Assembly: GCF_041821045.1 (NCBI RefSeq)
Contig: NZ_JBGUAW010000004.1
Span: forward strand, 286,343 to 350,342
Length of the DNA stretch: 64,000 bases
Reading direction: 5' to 3'
Origin: Thiohalorhabdus sp. Cl-TMA
GTDB lineage: Bacteria > Pseudomonadota > Gammaproteobacteria > Thiohalorhabdales > Thiohalorhabdaceae
The notes beneath the pieces were generated by a model, which was not told where the DNA came from, made no database searches, and saw only the letters and a program-made list of their open reading frames with translations. Every line of letters begins with the position of its first letter. Within the stretch, counting starts at the first letter, position 1. The position numbers and the translations under genes are program-made. Shown here piece after piece: positions 28,953 through 37,787 of this stretch.

Positions 28953-29046
28953 GGCAAGCCGCACCACGGCACACGGGGTCACTGCTACCGCTGCTCCCTT
29001 CCGGGCCTGACGGGGTTCACAGCTTACCGTTGCGTGGGGGCCTGCC
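28953..29046 (-). ncRNA. ffs: Signal recognition particle RNA (4.5S, small bacterial type)
   Basis: On the minus strand the closing helix GGCAGGCC/GGCUUGCC brackets a 94-base hairpin. Inside lies the universally conserved SRP domain IV, with the GUCAGGCCCGGAAGGGAGCA tip (GGAA tetraloop) and the paired internal loop AGCAG. It binds Ffh and directs membrane proteins to the translocon. Its position between tRNA-Ser and dnaX is common. Confidence 0.95.
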
Positions 29047-29116
29047 TTCAGCGCCGCCATCGATCGGGATGACCCCGGCTGACCTCAGCGGCGGCACAGC
29101 CGCCGGGGTGAAATGG

Positions 29117-29208
<92 letters not shown>

Positions 29209-29344
29209 ATAAGGAAATCGAAGATTTTACGGATCGCCGCGCGCTTTGACAACGGGGCCGGGACGCCCTGCCGCGGAAATCCCGAGCCTGCTCTTGCCGT
29301 CAGCACCGGGGCATGTCCTACTGCCGGGCGCCCGCATCAGCCCG

Positions 29345-29860
29345 CTAGCGGATCTCCTCGATGGACTGCCTGCGCTCGTGTACCTGCGGGATGATGAGGG
29401 CGTAACCGCGGGATTGCCAGTGGGCGAGCTCAGCCTGGGCGGAGGGCACCACGTCCACGAAGTCATAGAAGTCCTCCGGACGATAGTCGTAATCCCGCGC
29501 GGCCAGACCGCATACCTTGAATGACACCCCCATCTGATCGTAGTAGCGCATGCGCTCCACGGATTCCCGGTAGCGATCGTAGTTCTTCCGGGCCATGGTG
29601 ACGATCTCCGTGCCGTGGATGACCACCTTGATGTCCATGAAGTCCGACGGTATGCCGTAAGGGGCCCGCTCCAGGGGCTGGAGATGGGCACGCAGCCAAT
29701 AGAGGGCGGTCCCGATCTTCTCCGGCGTGTCGAAGTAGAAGTCGTAGACCACCTTCTGGGCTTCGTAGGGGGTTTGGACCCGCTGCCCCGCCACGGCGTA
29801 TCCGGTTCCCGACAGGGATCCCGCCAGCAGCAGGGCAACGGCCACGAACAGAGTCCGCAT
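29345..29860 (-). CDS. Periplasmic DsrE-like family protein
   Basis: The protein has 171 residues. It has a signal peptide (MRTLFVAVALLLAGSLSG, cleavage near AVA). The mature protein follows the DsrE/DsrF-like pattern of small sulfur-relay or unknown periplasmic proteins: VVYDFYFDTPEKIGTALYWL, then IKVVIHGTEIVTMARKNYD, and late VVPSAQAELAHWQSRGYALI. A cysteine is present in FKVCGLAARDYDY, at the position where related proteins keep one. In sulfur oxidisers such proteins are linked to thiosulfate or sulfane metabolism, but the substrate cannot be told from sequence. It has a good ribosome site, GGAGAAG. It stands alone after tRNA-Ser. Confidence 0.72.
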   Translation of the reverse strand: MRTLFVAVALLLAGSLSGTGYAVAGQRVQTPYEAQKVVYDFYFDTPEKIGTALYWLRAHLQPLERAPYGIPSDFMDIKVVIHGTEIVTMARKNYDRYRESVERMRYYDQMGVSFKVCGLAARDYDYRPEDFYDFVDVVPSAQAELAHWQSRGYALIIPQVHERRQSIEEIR

Positions 29861-30020
29861 AGGACTTCTCCCGCGCCGAAAGCTTCCCTGTATTGGACCC
29901 CGCGGGCGATCCGCCGTTTTCCGGTGGGGGTCCGCCGGATCCCTACCCAGCGTCGCCTTTTGTCACCCACTCCGTCTTGGCGGTATGGTCGAAAAAGGAT
30001 CCCCCCGCAAGGAGCGCATT

Positions 30021-31418
30021 GTGCTGCGACGCGGCTTCTTCCTGCTACTGATCGCGGCCGGCGTCGTGGTGCTCCTGCGTGCCGCCGCCGCACCCCCGAA
30101 GGAGGACGGTGAGGCGGCACGGCCGGTGGTGGTAACCGCCATGGAAGGGATCATCGGTCCGCCCCAGGCGGACTGGATGGCCCAGAGCCTGGACCGCGCC
30201 ACGGCCAGGAACGCCCGGGCGCTGGTGCTGCGTCTGGATACCCCCGGCGGCCTGTCCTCCGCCATGCGCGACATCATCCAGTCCATCCTCTCCTCCCCCA
30301 TCCCGGTGCTTACCTGGGTGGCGCCTAGCGGCAGCCGGGCCGCCAGCGCCGGCACCTACATCTTTTACGCCTCCCACGTCGCCGCCATGGCGCCGGGGAC
30401 CAACCTGGGCGCGGCCACGCCCATCCAGATGGGCGGCGGGGGCATGCCCGGCTCCCCGCAGGAAGAGCCCAAGGACCGGCAGGACGGCAAAGAGGGAGAG
30501 GGACAGCAGGGGCCGCAGGACCCCGCAAAGCGCAAGATGGTGGAGGACGCCGTGGCCTATCTGCAGAGCCTGGCGGACCTGCGCGAGCGCAACCGTCGGT
30601 GGGCGGAGCGGGCGGTGCGCGAGGGAGCCAGCCTACCGGCCCGGGAAGCGGTGGACGAGAACGTGGCGGACTTCATGGCCGCGAACCTGGACAGGCTCCT
30701 GACCCGGGCGGAGGGCAGGACCGTGCAGACGGAAAAGGGCGAGGTCACCCTCGCCCTGGAAGGCGCCCCCGTGGAGCGGATCGAGCCCGGCTGGCGCATC
30801 CGCCTGCTGCAGATCCTCGCCAATCCCAACATCGCCTATATCCTGATGCTCGTGGGTATCTACGGCCTGATCTTCGAGCTGGCCAGCCCCGGAGCCATCG
30901 TGCCCGGCGTCCTGGGCGGCATCAGCCTCCTGCTCGCCCTCTACGCCTTCCAGGCCCTGCCCGTGAACTTCGCGGGGCTGGCCCTCATGGGGCTGGGCGT
31001 CCTGTTCTTCATCGCCGAGGCCCTGGTGCCGAGCTTCGGGGCCCTGGGCATCGGCGGCCTTGCGGCCTTCGTGCTGGGCTCCATCCTGCTCATGGATACG
31101 GACCTCCCCGCCCTGGAGGTGGACTGGGCCCTGATCGGCACCATGTCGGTGATCACCGGAGGATTCATGCTGGCCGTAGCCACCATGGCCGCACGCAGCC
31201 ACCGCCGTCAGTCGGTTAGCGGCACGGGCCATCTGATTGGCCATACCGCCGTGGCCATCGGGGACCTCGACCCGGAGGGCTGGGTCCGCTTCGAGGGGGA
31301 GCGGTGGCAGGCACATGCCGAGCAGCCGATTCAGGCCGGCGAAGAGGTGCGTATAACCGCCGTGCACGGCCTGACGCTGGAAGTCACCAAACCGGATTCG
31401 CCCCACCAGGAGGAGTGA
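30021..31418 (+). CDS. NfeD-type membrane serine protease (ClpP-class)
   Basis: The protein has about 465 residues from a GTG at 30021, chosen because AAGGAG precedes it. An in-frame ATG at 29985 would add 12 residues. After an N-terminal membrane segment, the ClpP-like domain has LVLRLDTPGGLSSAMRDIIQ and the nucleophile region WVAPSGSRAASAGTYIFYAS, and a Lys in PAKRKMVEDAVAYLQ may be the general base. Four membrane segments follow (about residues 265-390). A C-terminal NfeD OB-fold domain ends the protein. Substrates are probably the C-terminal tails of slipin/stomatin proteins. The partner slipin gene is 3 bp downstream. Confidence 0.92.
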   Translation: MLRRGFFLLLIAAGVVVLLRAAAAPPKEDGEAARPVVVTAMEGIIGPPQADWMAQSLDRATARNARALVLRLDTPGGLSSAMRDIIQSILSSPIPVLTWVAPSGSRAASAGTYIFYASHVAAMAPGTNLGAATPIQMGGGGMPGSPQEEPKDRQDGKEGEGQQGPQDPAKRKMVEDAVAYLQSLADLRERNRRWAERAVREGASLPAREAVDENVADFMAANLDRLLTRAEGRTVQTEKGEVTLALEGAPVERIEPGWRIRLLQILANPNIAYILMLVGIYGLIFELASPGAIVPGVLGGISLLLALYAFQALPVNFAGLALMGLGVLFFIAEALVPSFGALGIGGLAAFVLGSILLMDTDLPALEVDWALIGTMSVITGGFMLAVATMAARSHRRQSVSGTGHLIGHTAVAIGDLDPEGWVRFEGERWQAHAEQPIQAGEEVRITAVHGLTLEVTKPDSPHQEE

Positions 31419-31421
31419 GCG

Positions 31422-32195
31422 ATGGATATAGAAGCCATATTGACCAACCCGCTGGTGGTGGCGGGGATTCTCATTGTCCTGTTCCTGATCGCCGCGCTGC
31501 GCATCTTGCGGGAGTACGAGCGGGCCACCATCTTCCTGCTGGGCCGCTTCTGGAAGGTGAAGGGGCCGGGCCTGATCATCGTCATCCCGCTCATCCAGCA
31601 GGCGGTGCGGATCGACCTGCGCACGGTGGTCCTCGACATCCCCTCCCAGGAGATCATTACCCGCGACAACGTCACCGCCTCGGTGAACGCGGTGCTCTAC
31701 TACCGGGTATTGGACCCGGAGAAGGCGGTGATCCAGGTGGAGTTCTACCGCGACGCCACCCGCGAGCTGGGCCAGACCACCCTGCGCTCGGTGCTCGGCA
31801 AGCACGACTTCGACGACCTGCTCGCCAAGCGCGATGAGCTGAACGCCGACATCCAGGAGATCCTGGACTCCCAGACCGACGCCTGGGGCATCAAGGTCAC
31901 CAACGTGGAGATCAAGCACGTGGAGATCCCGGACTCCATGGTCCGGGCCATCGCCCGCCAGGCGGAGGCCGAGCGCGAGCGGCGGGCCAAGGTCATCCAC
32001 GCCGAGGGCGAGCTGCAGGCGGCGGAGAAGCTGGTGGAGACGGCCGCGCGCATGGAGGAGCATCCCGGCGCGCTGCAGCTGCGCTACCTGCAGACCCTTA
32101 CCGACGTGGCCACGGAGAACAACTCCACCACCCTGTTCCCCATTCCCATCGACCTGATGAAGCCGTTTTTCCACGGGGGCGAGCGCAAGGGATAG
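31422..32195 (+). CDS. Slipin family SPFH/band 7 protein
   Basis: The protein has 257 residues. It has one N-terminal membrane segment and then the SPFH domain with [38 protein letters not shown] and [20 protein letters not shown]. The C-terminal helix is rich in Ala/Glu ([20 protein letters not shown]), typical of oligomeric stomatin-like scaffolds. It forms membrane microdomain assemblies and is coupled to the NfeD protease gene, a conserved pair. Confidence 0.95.
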   Translation: MDIEAILTNPLVVAGILIVLFLIAALRILREYERATIFLLGRFWKVKGPGLIIVIPLIQQAVRIDLRTVVLDIPSQEIITRDNVTASVNAVLYYRVLDPEKAVIQVEFYRDATRELGQTTLRSVLGKHDFDDLLAKRDELNADIQEILDSQTDAWGIKVTNVEIKHVEIPDSMVRAIARQAEAERERRAKVIHAEGELQAAEKLVETAARMEEHPGALQLRYLQTLTDVATENNSTTLFPIPIDLMKPFFHGGERKG

Positions 32196-32210
32196 CCGGA
32201 AACAGAAAAA

Positions 32211-32322
32211 ACGCCGAGCAGCCAAGATCGCCAAGAAAACCAGCCGAGCACCAGCCAGCTCAGATCCGGTTTTTTGTTTGCCGGTCTCGCCCTTTCTCCG
32301 CTTCTTGGCTAATCGGCGTTTC
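32211..32322. repeat. Dispersed CGCCAAG-type inverted repeat, copy 2
   Basis: The left part has AACGCCGAGCAGCCAAGA and CGCCAAG. The right part CTTCTTGGCTAATCGGCGTT is its near inverse. The spacer contains a TTTTTT run. It lies between the convergent slipin and RNase Z genes and may also end transcription. Confidence 0.6.
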
Positions 32323-33243
32323 CTAGTCCTTCCCCAGTGGAAGCTCCAGGGAGAGGCCATCCACCGAGGCCTCGGTAGCGGGGAATACCGCCCGAGCCTC
32401 GGAAAGGTGGGTATCCGAATCGCGGTAGCGCTGGGAGAAGTGCCAGAGATAGAGCGTACCGACGCCGGCCTCCCGGGCCGTGGCCGCGGCCTGGGCGGCG
32501 GTGCTGTGGCCGGTCTCGTTCGCCCGTTCGCGGTGCTCCCCGGTGAAGGTGCTGTCGTGGACCAGCAGGTCAGCCCCTTCGGCCAGCTCCGTCAGGTTGC
32601 GGTTGGGGCGGGTATCCGAGGAGAACACCAGGCTGCGTCCCGGTCGGCTCCGCCCCACCACCTCCTCCGGGCGCACGGTGCGTCCGTCTGCTCCGATCAC
32701 CGTTTCGCCCGCCTTGAGGCGTCCCAGGGCCGGGCCTTCCGGCACGCCAAGGGCGCGAGCGCGCTCCGCGTCCATCCGTCCCGGCTGATCCAGCTCCTGG
32801 AGCCGATAGCCGAGCACCGGAGCGGAATGGTCCATCCACGCGCTGGTAACCGTGAGACCGTCCAGCTCCACGGGCGTGTCGGGGGCCACCTCGTGAGCGA
32901 TGGTGCAGAATCCCGGCGAGAACGGTGCCAGGTTCACGGCGCGGCGGACGAATTCCTTCGTCCCGGGCGGCCCGTAGACGTCGAGGCGCCGCTCGCGGCC
33001 CATGAGCTGGAAGGTCTGCAGGAGCCCGGGCAGGCCCAGGCAGTGATCGGCGTGGAAGTGGGAGAAGAGCACGGCGCGCAGCCGGCCGTAGCCCACGCCC
33101 GCGGCCTGCAGGGCGCGCAGGGTACCCTCGCCGCAGTCGAGCAGATAGAGCCGCCGCCCCCGCTCCACGGCGAGGGCAGTGACGTTGCGCTCCGGCGTGG
33201 GATAGCCGGCACCGGTACCGAGAAAGGTCAGACGCAGGTCCAT
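32323..33243 (-). CDS. rnz: Ribonuclease Z (tRNA 3'-processing endoribonuclease)
   Basis: The protein has 306 residues of the short ElaC type. It has the metallo-beta-lactamase motif FSHFHADHCLGLPGLLQ (H-x-H-x-D-H), LTFLGTGAGYPTPERNVTAL at the N-terminus, and the later zinc ligands in DLLVHDSTFTGEHRERANET and TLYLWHFSQRY. It removes 3' trailers from tRNA precursors that lack encoded CCA. Confidence 0.96.
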   Translation of the reverse strand: MDLRLTFLGTGAGYPTPERNVTALAVERGRRLYLLDCGEGTLRALQAAGVGYGRLRAVLFSHFHADHCLGLPGLLQTFQLMGRERRLDVYGPPGTKEFVRRAVNLAPFSPGFCTIAHEVAPDTPVELDGLTVTSAWMDHSAPVLGYRLQELDQPGRMDAERARALGVPEGPALGRLKAGETVIGADGRTVRPEEVVGRSRPGRSLVFSSDTRPNRNLTELAEGADLLVHDSTFTGEHRERANETGHSTAAQAAATAREAGVGTLYLWHFSQRYRDSDTHLSEARAVFPATEASVDGLSLELPLGKD

Positions 33244-33307
33244 GGCGGTCCCGATACGGCTTGCTGGCTACCCGCCCTGCCCGGAAAGGCTGTGCGGGAG
33301 GAGCCCG

Positions 33308-33781
33308 CTACTGCAGCACGGGCAGCCCCCGGGAGCCGGCGGTGGCGATGACGATGACCACCAGGCCGATGGAGAAGTTGATACCCACCGTCCGGCGGAT
33401 GCGGCCCAGCTGACGGCCGCCTTCCTGCCAGTCCTCCGCTTCCACGGCCCGTTTGAGCTTGCGGTAGGGGGCGAAGAAGACGTGCAGGTAGAGGGCGATC
33501 ATCAGGAAACCGAGCCCGTTCATGAGGTGCACGTACAGGGGGGCGCCGCCCATGCCGCCCATGTAGCCGAAGATGACCCAGTACCCGGTAACCGGAAGCA
33601 GGATCACCGACGCCCAGACCCAGGGGAAGAAGCCCCGGAAGGTGTGCACCCACAGCCGGAGTCGCTGGGGCCCCTCCAGCTGCGTTCCGGCGGCAGGCCG
33701 CTGGAAGGACCAGGCGAAGATCATGCCTCCTACCCAGAGCACCACGAAGACCACGTGGACCGCTACGAGAAAGGCGTACAT
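33308..33781 (-). CDS. CopD-like four-helix membrane protein
   Basis: The protein has 157 residues from the ATG at 33781, behind AGGAG. It has four membrane segments: FLVAVHVVFVVLWVGGMIFA, WVWASVILLPVTGYWVIFGY, MNGLGFLMIALYLHVFFAPY, and the C-terminal INFSIGLVVIVIATAG. A His in TM1 and another in the third segment could bind copper or haem as in the CopD family. The function is uncertain, since relatives are annotated as copper-resistance or haem-related proteins. The longer open frame upstream runs into pseudogene sequence. Confidence 0.8.
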   Translation of the reverse strand: MYAFLVAVHVVFVVLWVGGMIFAWSFQRPAAGTQLEGPQRLRLWVHTFRGFFPWVWASVILLPVTGYWVIFGYMGGMGGAPLYVHLMNGLGFLMIALYLHVFFAPYRKLKRAVEAEDWQEGGRQLGRIRRTVGINFSIGLVVIVIATAGSRGLPVLQ

Positions 33782-33883
33782 TGCGGCTCCTATCATTGGG
33801 TTTCCGGTCGCCGACCAGCCCCGGACAGGCGCCCCCCGGTAAGGACCGCCGCTCCCGGCGGCGCGGGTGGAGGATGGCGCCGC

Positions 33884-34240
33884 CCCACGCATGCACCTCA
33901 TGACCGCCAGGGTGTACTGCCCTTTCCACGGGTCCAAGCCGTGGCGGCTGAGTAGCACTTGGTCCGCCACGGCCGATGCGCTGCCGGGAAGCCTCCAACA
34001 GCCCCGGGCACGGGCCGGCGCGGGATACTGCACCCCCAACAGATAGCGGGACACCCATCCCTTGAGGGTCGCGAGGACGCTGTCCGCCGGATGTGCGTAC
34101 TGGTCGGTTTTTTCGTCGTTAGCGTAACGGAAGCCCGCCGCCTCCGCCACCGCCCGGAGGCCCTTCGCGGCTCTGCACCAGCAGCCCGGTCGCGTAGCCG
34201 TCCAGGCCCCTTGGCCGTGGCGAAATGGAGGAGCTGGCCA
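33884..34240 (-). pseudogene. Remnant of a SCO1/SenC family gene (C-terminal part)
   Basis: One minus frame (34153-33884) reads AAGFRYANDEKTDQYAHPAD, then WVSRYLLGVQYPAP, then ADQVLLSRHGLDPWKGQYTL and AVMRCMR. This order matches the C-terminal third of SCO1/SenC copper chaperones (GFRY...DQxAHP..., G.VSRYLYG, DQVLL...YDP..G.Y.L.VM). The N-terminal continuation (LLHFATAKG, near 34227) is in another frame, and there is no upstream CxxxC metal site. The gene is thus frameshifted and truncated. It once would have served cytochrome oxidase copper insertion. Confidence 0.7.
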
Positions 34241-34373
34241 GGTACCAGGCGCTCGGGACGCTCCACGTGTGGCAGGCCCTCCTGGCGCGCTGGCCCGCCG
34301 CAACCGGTAAAGCCCACCCTGGCCAGATAGGCACCTCGAGCTGGAAGGCCCTGCGGAGGCTTAAGGGCACACT

Positions 34374-34643
34374 TCATCGTTTGGCGATATGGGGGTACTG
34401 CTCCTCCATGTACGCCCGGAAGCCTTCCTCTCCTCGGCGCCCCAGGCTCTGCCAACGGCGCTGCTGGCCGATGATAGCCACCACCGGCGGGTGGTCCATC
34501 TTGGCATCGTAGCCCCCATTGAGCAGGTGGATGGCGCCCGGGTCCAAGGTTCCCAGGCCGAGCACCATCCCGCCGGTGAACTTGACGTGGGCGGAAGCCA
34601 TGAAGGCCGCCACCTCCCCGTGCCGCACCTGGAGGAAGCGCGG
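34374..34643 (-). pseudogene. Remnant of a thiamine-diphosphate-dependent enzyme gene (pyruvate oxidase/decarboxylase-like)
   Basis: The frame reads FLQVRHGEVAAFMASAHVKF, then GPGAIHLLNG-like DPGAIHLLNGGYDAKMDHPP and VVAIIGQQ. This is the N-terminal TPP-binding segment of PoxB or acetolactate-synthase-like enzymes, where F.QVRHE..AAFMA.A.AK is standard. Here the catalytic Glu position has E in HGEVAA, but the protein stops after about 90 residues. The glycine-rich stretch is altered (TGGMVLGLGTLD). Only about 15% of the expected 570 residues remain. It is surely broken. Confidence 0.7.
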
Positions 34644-35080
34644 CTCGCCCATTCCGGATTTTCCACCGGGGCGTGCTGGCGAAGGCGGATGTCTCGGCGC
34701 TGGAGGGGGTACTTCCGAGGGGACATTCCGGCAGTCCCGGAGGCCCTCTGGACGGCTACTGTCCAGTACGGGCACCGAAATCGGTATGACCAGTATTCGA
34801 GATGCCCGGAACGGGCTCTATTGGGATGGCCCCTAGGAAGGGATCAGGAAGGCACCGGGCGGCCGGCCATTTATCGCGTGCACACGGCTCCCTGGATGAC
34901 ATATAGAGTTTTATCTATGAAACCCAGAAGAAATTCATTCTTCTTAGGCCCCAGCAAGCTAGGTAGAATTCGGTCCGTGGCAGGTGGCTCCCCCAGGCAA
35001 ACAGGGAGGCAGCCCTTCACACCGGGCTTTTCGCCCCCATTCAGCGAATTACGATCTTTAGGGACCAGGCCGCCGGGCCA
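34644..35080. other. Intergenic region without recognisable gene
   Basis: About 440 bases upstream of csoS1D. I found no ORF with family features. Around 34900-34960 there is a locally AT-rich stretch with AGAAGAAATTCATTCTTCT as a small palindrome that could contain the csoS1D promoter. The remaining sequence has the base composition of the neighbouring gene debris. Confidence 0.4.
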
Positions 35081-35695
35081 ATGATACAGCTCCGAACCTA
35101 CGTCTATATCGATTCCCTGCAGCCTCAGCTGGCCGAATACATGGCCACCGTGTCCCAGGGCTTCCTTCCCATTCCCGGGGATTCCTGCCTGTGGGTCGAG
35201 GTTTCGCCCGGCATGGCGGTGCACCGGCTAACGGACGTCGCCCTGAAGGCCACCCGCGTCCGGTTGGCCCAGCAGGTGATCGAGCGCGAATACGGCTCCC
35301 TCGTTCTCCACCATCCGGACCAGAGCGATGTCCAGGAGGCCGGCCACACCCTTCTGCATCGCCTTTCGGCGCAGGAAGCCGAGCGTCAGACCTGCCAGGT
35401 TGCCTGGAGCGAGATCATTCGGGGCATGACCCCCGACCATACGGTGCTCATCAACCGGCAGGACCGGCGCGGATCCATGATCCTCCCGGAGCAGAGCATG
35501 TACATCCTGGAGACGGAGCCCGCCGGCTATATCGTTTACGCCGCCAACCAAGCGGAGAAGGCGGCCAATATCACCCTCATCGATGTCCGCGCCGTAGGCG
35601 CCTTCGGCCGCCTGACCCTTGCCGGCAGCGAGGCGGACGTGGACGAAGCGGCGGCGGCCGCCATGGCCGCCGTGGAGCGACCCGCGGGAACCTGA
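35081..35695 (+). CDS. csoS1D: Carboxysome shell protein CsoS1D (tandem BMC-domain trimer)
   Basis: The protein has 204 residues. It contains two fused BMC folds. The first begins [20 protein letters not shown] and includes [19 protein letters not shown]. The second has [40 protein letters not shown] and [20 protein letters not shown]. This sequence is characteristic of CsoS1D, which forms pseudohexamers with a large gated pore in alpha-carboxysome shells. It lies 15 kb from the cso operon, on the other strand, and near the cbbR1 control region. Its ribosome site is weak. A Nudix hydrolase gene starts 4 bp after its stop. Confidence 0.9.
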   Translation: MIQLRTYVYIDSLQPQLAEYMATVSQGFLPIPGDSCLWVEVSPGMAVHRLTDVALKATRVRLAQQVIEREYGSLVLHHPDQSDVQEAGHTLLHRLSAQEAERQTCQVAWSEIIRGMTPDHTVLINRQDRRGSMILPEQSMYILETEPAGYIVYAANQAEKAANITLIDVRAVGAFGRLTLAGSEADVDEAAAAAMAAVERPAGT

Positions 35696-35699
35696 AACC

Positions 35700-36263
35700 A
35701 TGCATCGGCGCGAACTGCTCTCCCTGCTGGAAAACCACCGCACCCGTTTTCCCGAAGAGGCGGGCTACGTGGACCGCGCCCGCCGTTTCGTCGGCGAACA
35801 GCCCGACTGCTTCCACCGAGACCTGTTGCCCGGCCATGTGACCGGATCCGCCTGGGTAGTCAATCCCGCCCGCGACCGGGTGCTTCTGCTGCACCACCGT
35901 AAGCATGACCGCTGGTTCCAGCCCGGCGGCCATGCCGACGGGGATGCCGACATCCTGCGGGTGGCCCTGCGGGAGACGAGCGAGGAAACCGGCCTGGACC
36001 CGGAGCGGATCCATCTGGTGGACGGCACCATTTTCGACTTCGACCAGCACACCATCCCCGCCCAGCCGCACTTCCCCGAGCATTTCCATTTCGACGTGCG
36101 CTTCCTGGTGGAGATCGATGACCGGCTGCCGGTTCCGGGGAACGTGGAATCCCACGACGTCCTCTGGCTCGCTTTGAATGAGGTGCCGCGCCTGAACAAC
36201 AACCGCTCCACCTGGCGCATGATGGATAAGACGCGCCGCCTTCGGAGCTCCCTCGCCATCTGA
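35700..36263 (+). CDS. Nudix hydrolase encoded next to csoS1D
   Basis: The protein has 187 residues from the ATG at 35700. The Nudix box is visible as GGHADGDADILRVALRETSE with the following EETGLD, giving the G-x5-E-x7-R-E-x-x-E-E pattern in slightly spaced form (GG.....ILRVALRETSEETG). It hydrolyses a nucleoside diphosphate linked to another group, and the substrate is unknown. The tight spacing to csoS1D suggests one transcript. It may remove a by-product of CO2 fixation or damaged nucleotides, but this is inference. Confidence 0.85.
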   Translation: MHRRELLSLLENHRTRFPEEAGYVDRARRFVGEQPDCFHRDLLPGHVTGSAWVVNPARDRVLLLHHRKHDRWFQPGGHADGDADILRVALRETSEETGLDPERIHLVDGTIFDFDQHTIPAQPHFPEHFHFDVRFLVEIDDRLPVPGNVESHDVLWLALNEVPRLNNNRSTWRMMDKTRRLRSSLAI

Positions 36264-36309
36264 GCCCCGAGCCCGGCACGATGTCGCTGGCCGGGATCGG
36301 CCCACCCGT

Positions 36310-36897
36310 TCAGGCTTCGAGCTCTTCCTCCGGGGACCGGTGGGCGGCAATGCCCAGCATCAGCAGCGCCCAGCCGTTGAAAATGAGCTCGATGCCGATG
36401 AACATGCCGATGACCCACATCCCCGAGCCTGGCCACTGCTGCCAGATCAGGACACCCAGGATCACCGCGACAACCCCGTGCAGGGCCAGCCAGCCCCGGC
36501 CCGGATAGCGGGTGGCGGATGCGGCGATCACGCGGAAGATCCCGGTGACGATCAGGTACATGGCGATGATCAGGGTATAGGTCACCGCCGCCAGGCCCGG
36601 ATTCGCCAGCACCAGGAAGGCCACCACTCCGTACAGGATCCCCATCAGCAGATCGATGAAGAAGCTCCCCCAGGTCCTTTGCCAGAAGGCGAAGGCCACC
36701 TCCAGGATGGCCGCGGCGGCCAGCAGCCAACCGAACACCATTATTGATACCGCGGTGGTCGCCACCACCGAGCCCAGCGCGATCGCACCGAGCACGATCA
36801 GCCCGATGCCCAGGGCCAGGAACCATCCCCAGTTGTGATGCAGCTGCTTCAGGCCGGTGAGGCCCACGCGATCCAGCGTCTGTCCTTGTTGCGGCAT
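36310..36897 (-). CDS. HdeD/DUF308 family membrane protein
   Basis: The protein has 195 residues from the ATG at 36897 behind GGGAGGAGG. It has six membrane segments in the HdeD pattern, such as WGWFLALGIGLIVLGAIALG, VAFLVLANPGLAAVTYTLII and HGVVAVILGVLIWQQWPGSG. HdeD-like proteins are linked to acid or stress resistance in some bacteria. There is no clear operon partner, and the gene converges on the Nudix gene. Confidence 0.85.
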   Translation of the reverse strand: MPQQGQTLDRVGLTGLKQLHHNWGWFLALGIGLIVLGAIALGSVVATTAVSIMVFGWLLAAAAILEVAFAFWQRTWGSFFIDLLMGILYGVVAFLVLANPGLAAVTYTLIIAMYLIVTGIFRVIAASATRYPGRGWLALHGVVAVILGVLIWQQWPGSGMWVIGMFIGIELIFNGWALLMLGIAAHRSPEEELEA

Positions 36898-37125
36898 GGC
36901 CTCCTCCCATTCATCACCGGACCGTGCATGCAAAGCGCAGCATAACGCGCCAGCTCGCTGGCCCGCCCGCTCCGCCGTAAAACCGTATGTTTAGTATTAG
37001 GACTTGCCGCGAACGGCGCTACTGGGACGGACCCTCAAAGTACTAGGGCTTATAACCGGGGAAGACCGCGGCGGAGCACGTCGAGCGGGGCACGACCGGA
37101 AGGCGGATCCCCGAAGGGAGAGGGG

Positions 37126-37653
37126 TTAGGACCCGCCGTGGTGGTTGCGGTGACGCGTGAGCCAATCCAGGCGGGCGCGGTACAGATTCCACACCCAGGA
37201 AGTGATATCCCCCTGGCTCTCCGGGGAAGTGAGCCGACCGGTGGTGAAGGCGGCCAGGGCCTGCCGCTCTGCGAGGTAGGGACCGGTCCCCGCATCGCCG
37301 AAGAAGAGCATGAGGCCGGACCGGTTCGGGCTGGCGGTGGGTAGGATACCGCCGATGATCTGGGTCTCGGCCTTGCCGGCATTGCCCAGGACCATGCCCT
37401 GCCGCCCATGGGGAACCACGAGGCTCCCAACCAGGGCGGGAATGGACTCCCCACAGGAGCGGCAGACCTCCACATCGGTCACCTCTATGTTCTGCTCCGC
37501 TTCCGCCAGCACCCAGGGATCGGTGAGCGCGTAATCCGCCGGTCCCAGGCGAGTCCGGTTCAGGGCGCCGTTGGGCAGGAACAACGGCGCGGGGCGGGCA
37601 CAGGTGGGGCAGCGCCAGTCACGGATCCATGGCCCCTCTAAGACCTCACCCAT
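37126..37653 (-). CDS. Hypothetical protein with two Cys pairs
   Basis: The protein has 175 residues. Pairs CPTC (residues 15-18) and CRSC (residues 64-67) could form a split zinc ribbon. The remainder includes SLVVPHGRQGMVLGNAGKAE and MLFFGDAGTGPYLAERQALA, and ends WLTRHRNHHGGS. I recognise no family. It starts behind GGAGGAG and lies between hdeD and cbbR1. Confidence 0.65.
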   Translation of the reverse strand: MGEVLEGPWIRDWRCPTCARPAPLFLPNGALNRTRLGPADYALTDPWVLAEAEQNIEVTDVEVCRSCGESIPALVGSLVVPHGRQGMVLGNAGKAETQIIGGILPTASPNRSGLMLFFGDAGTGPYLAERQALAAFTTGRLTSPESQGDITSWVWNLYRARLDWLTRHRNHHGGS

Positions 37654-37787
37654 TACTGCTCCTCCTTAACGATTTGTCGGGGAACCTTACACCCCAAGGA
37701 TCTCTAATCGGTTAGACCATCCGGCCGGCTCCGTTATGCATGCCCGGTACCTCGGCCCCGGCGGCGGGCTCGTCCTGGCCGCGACCG

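Noticed and set aside
34389..35084. Plus-strand frame of 231 codons before csoS1D
   Set aside because: It runs antisense to the TPP-enzyme remnant and has no start signal or family features.
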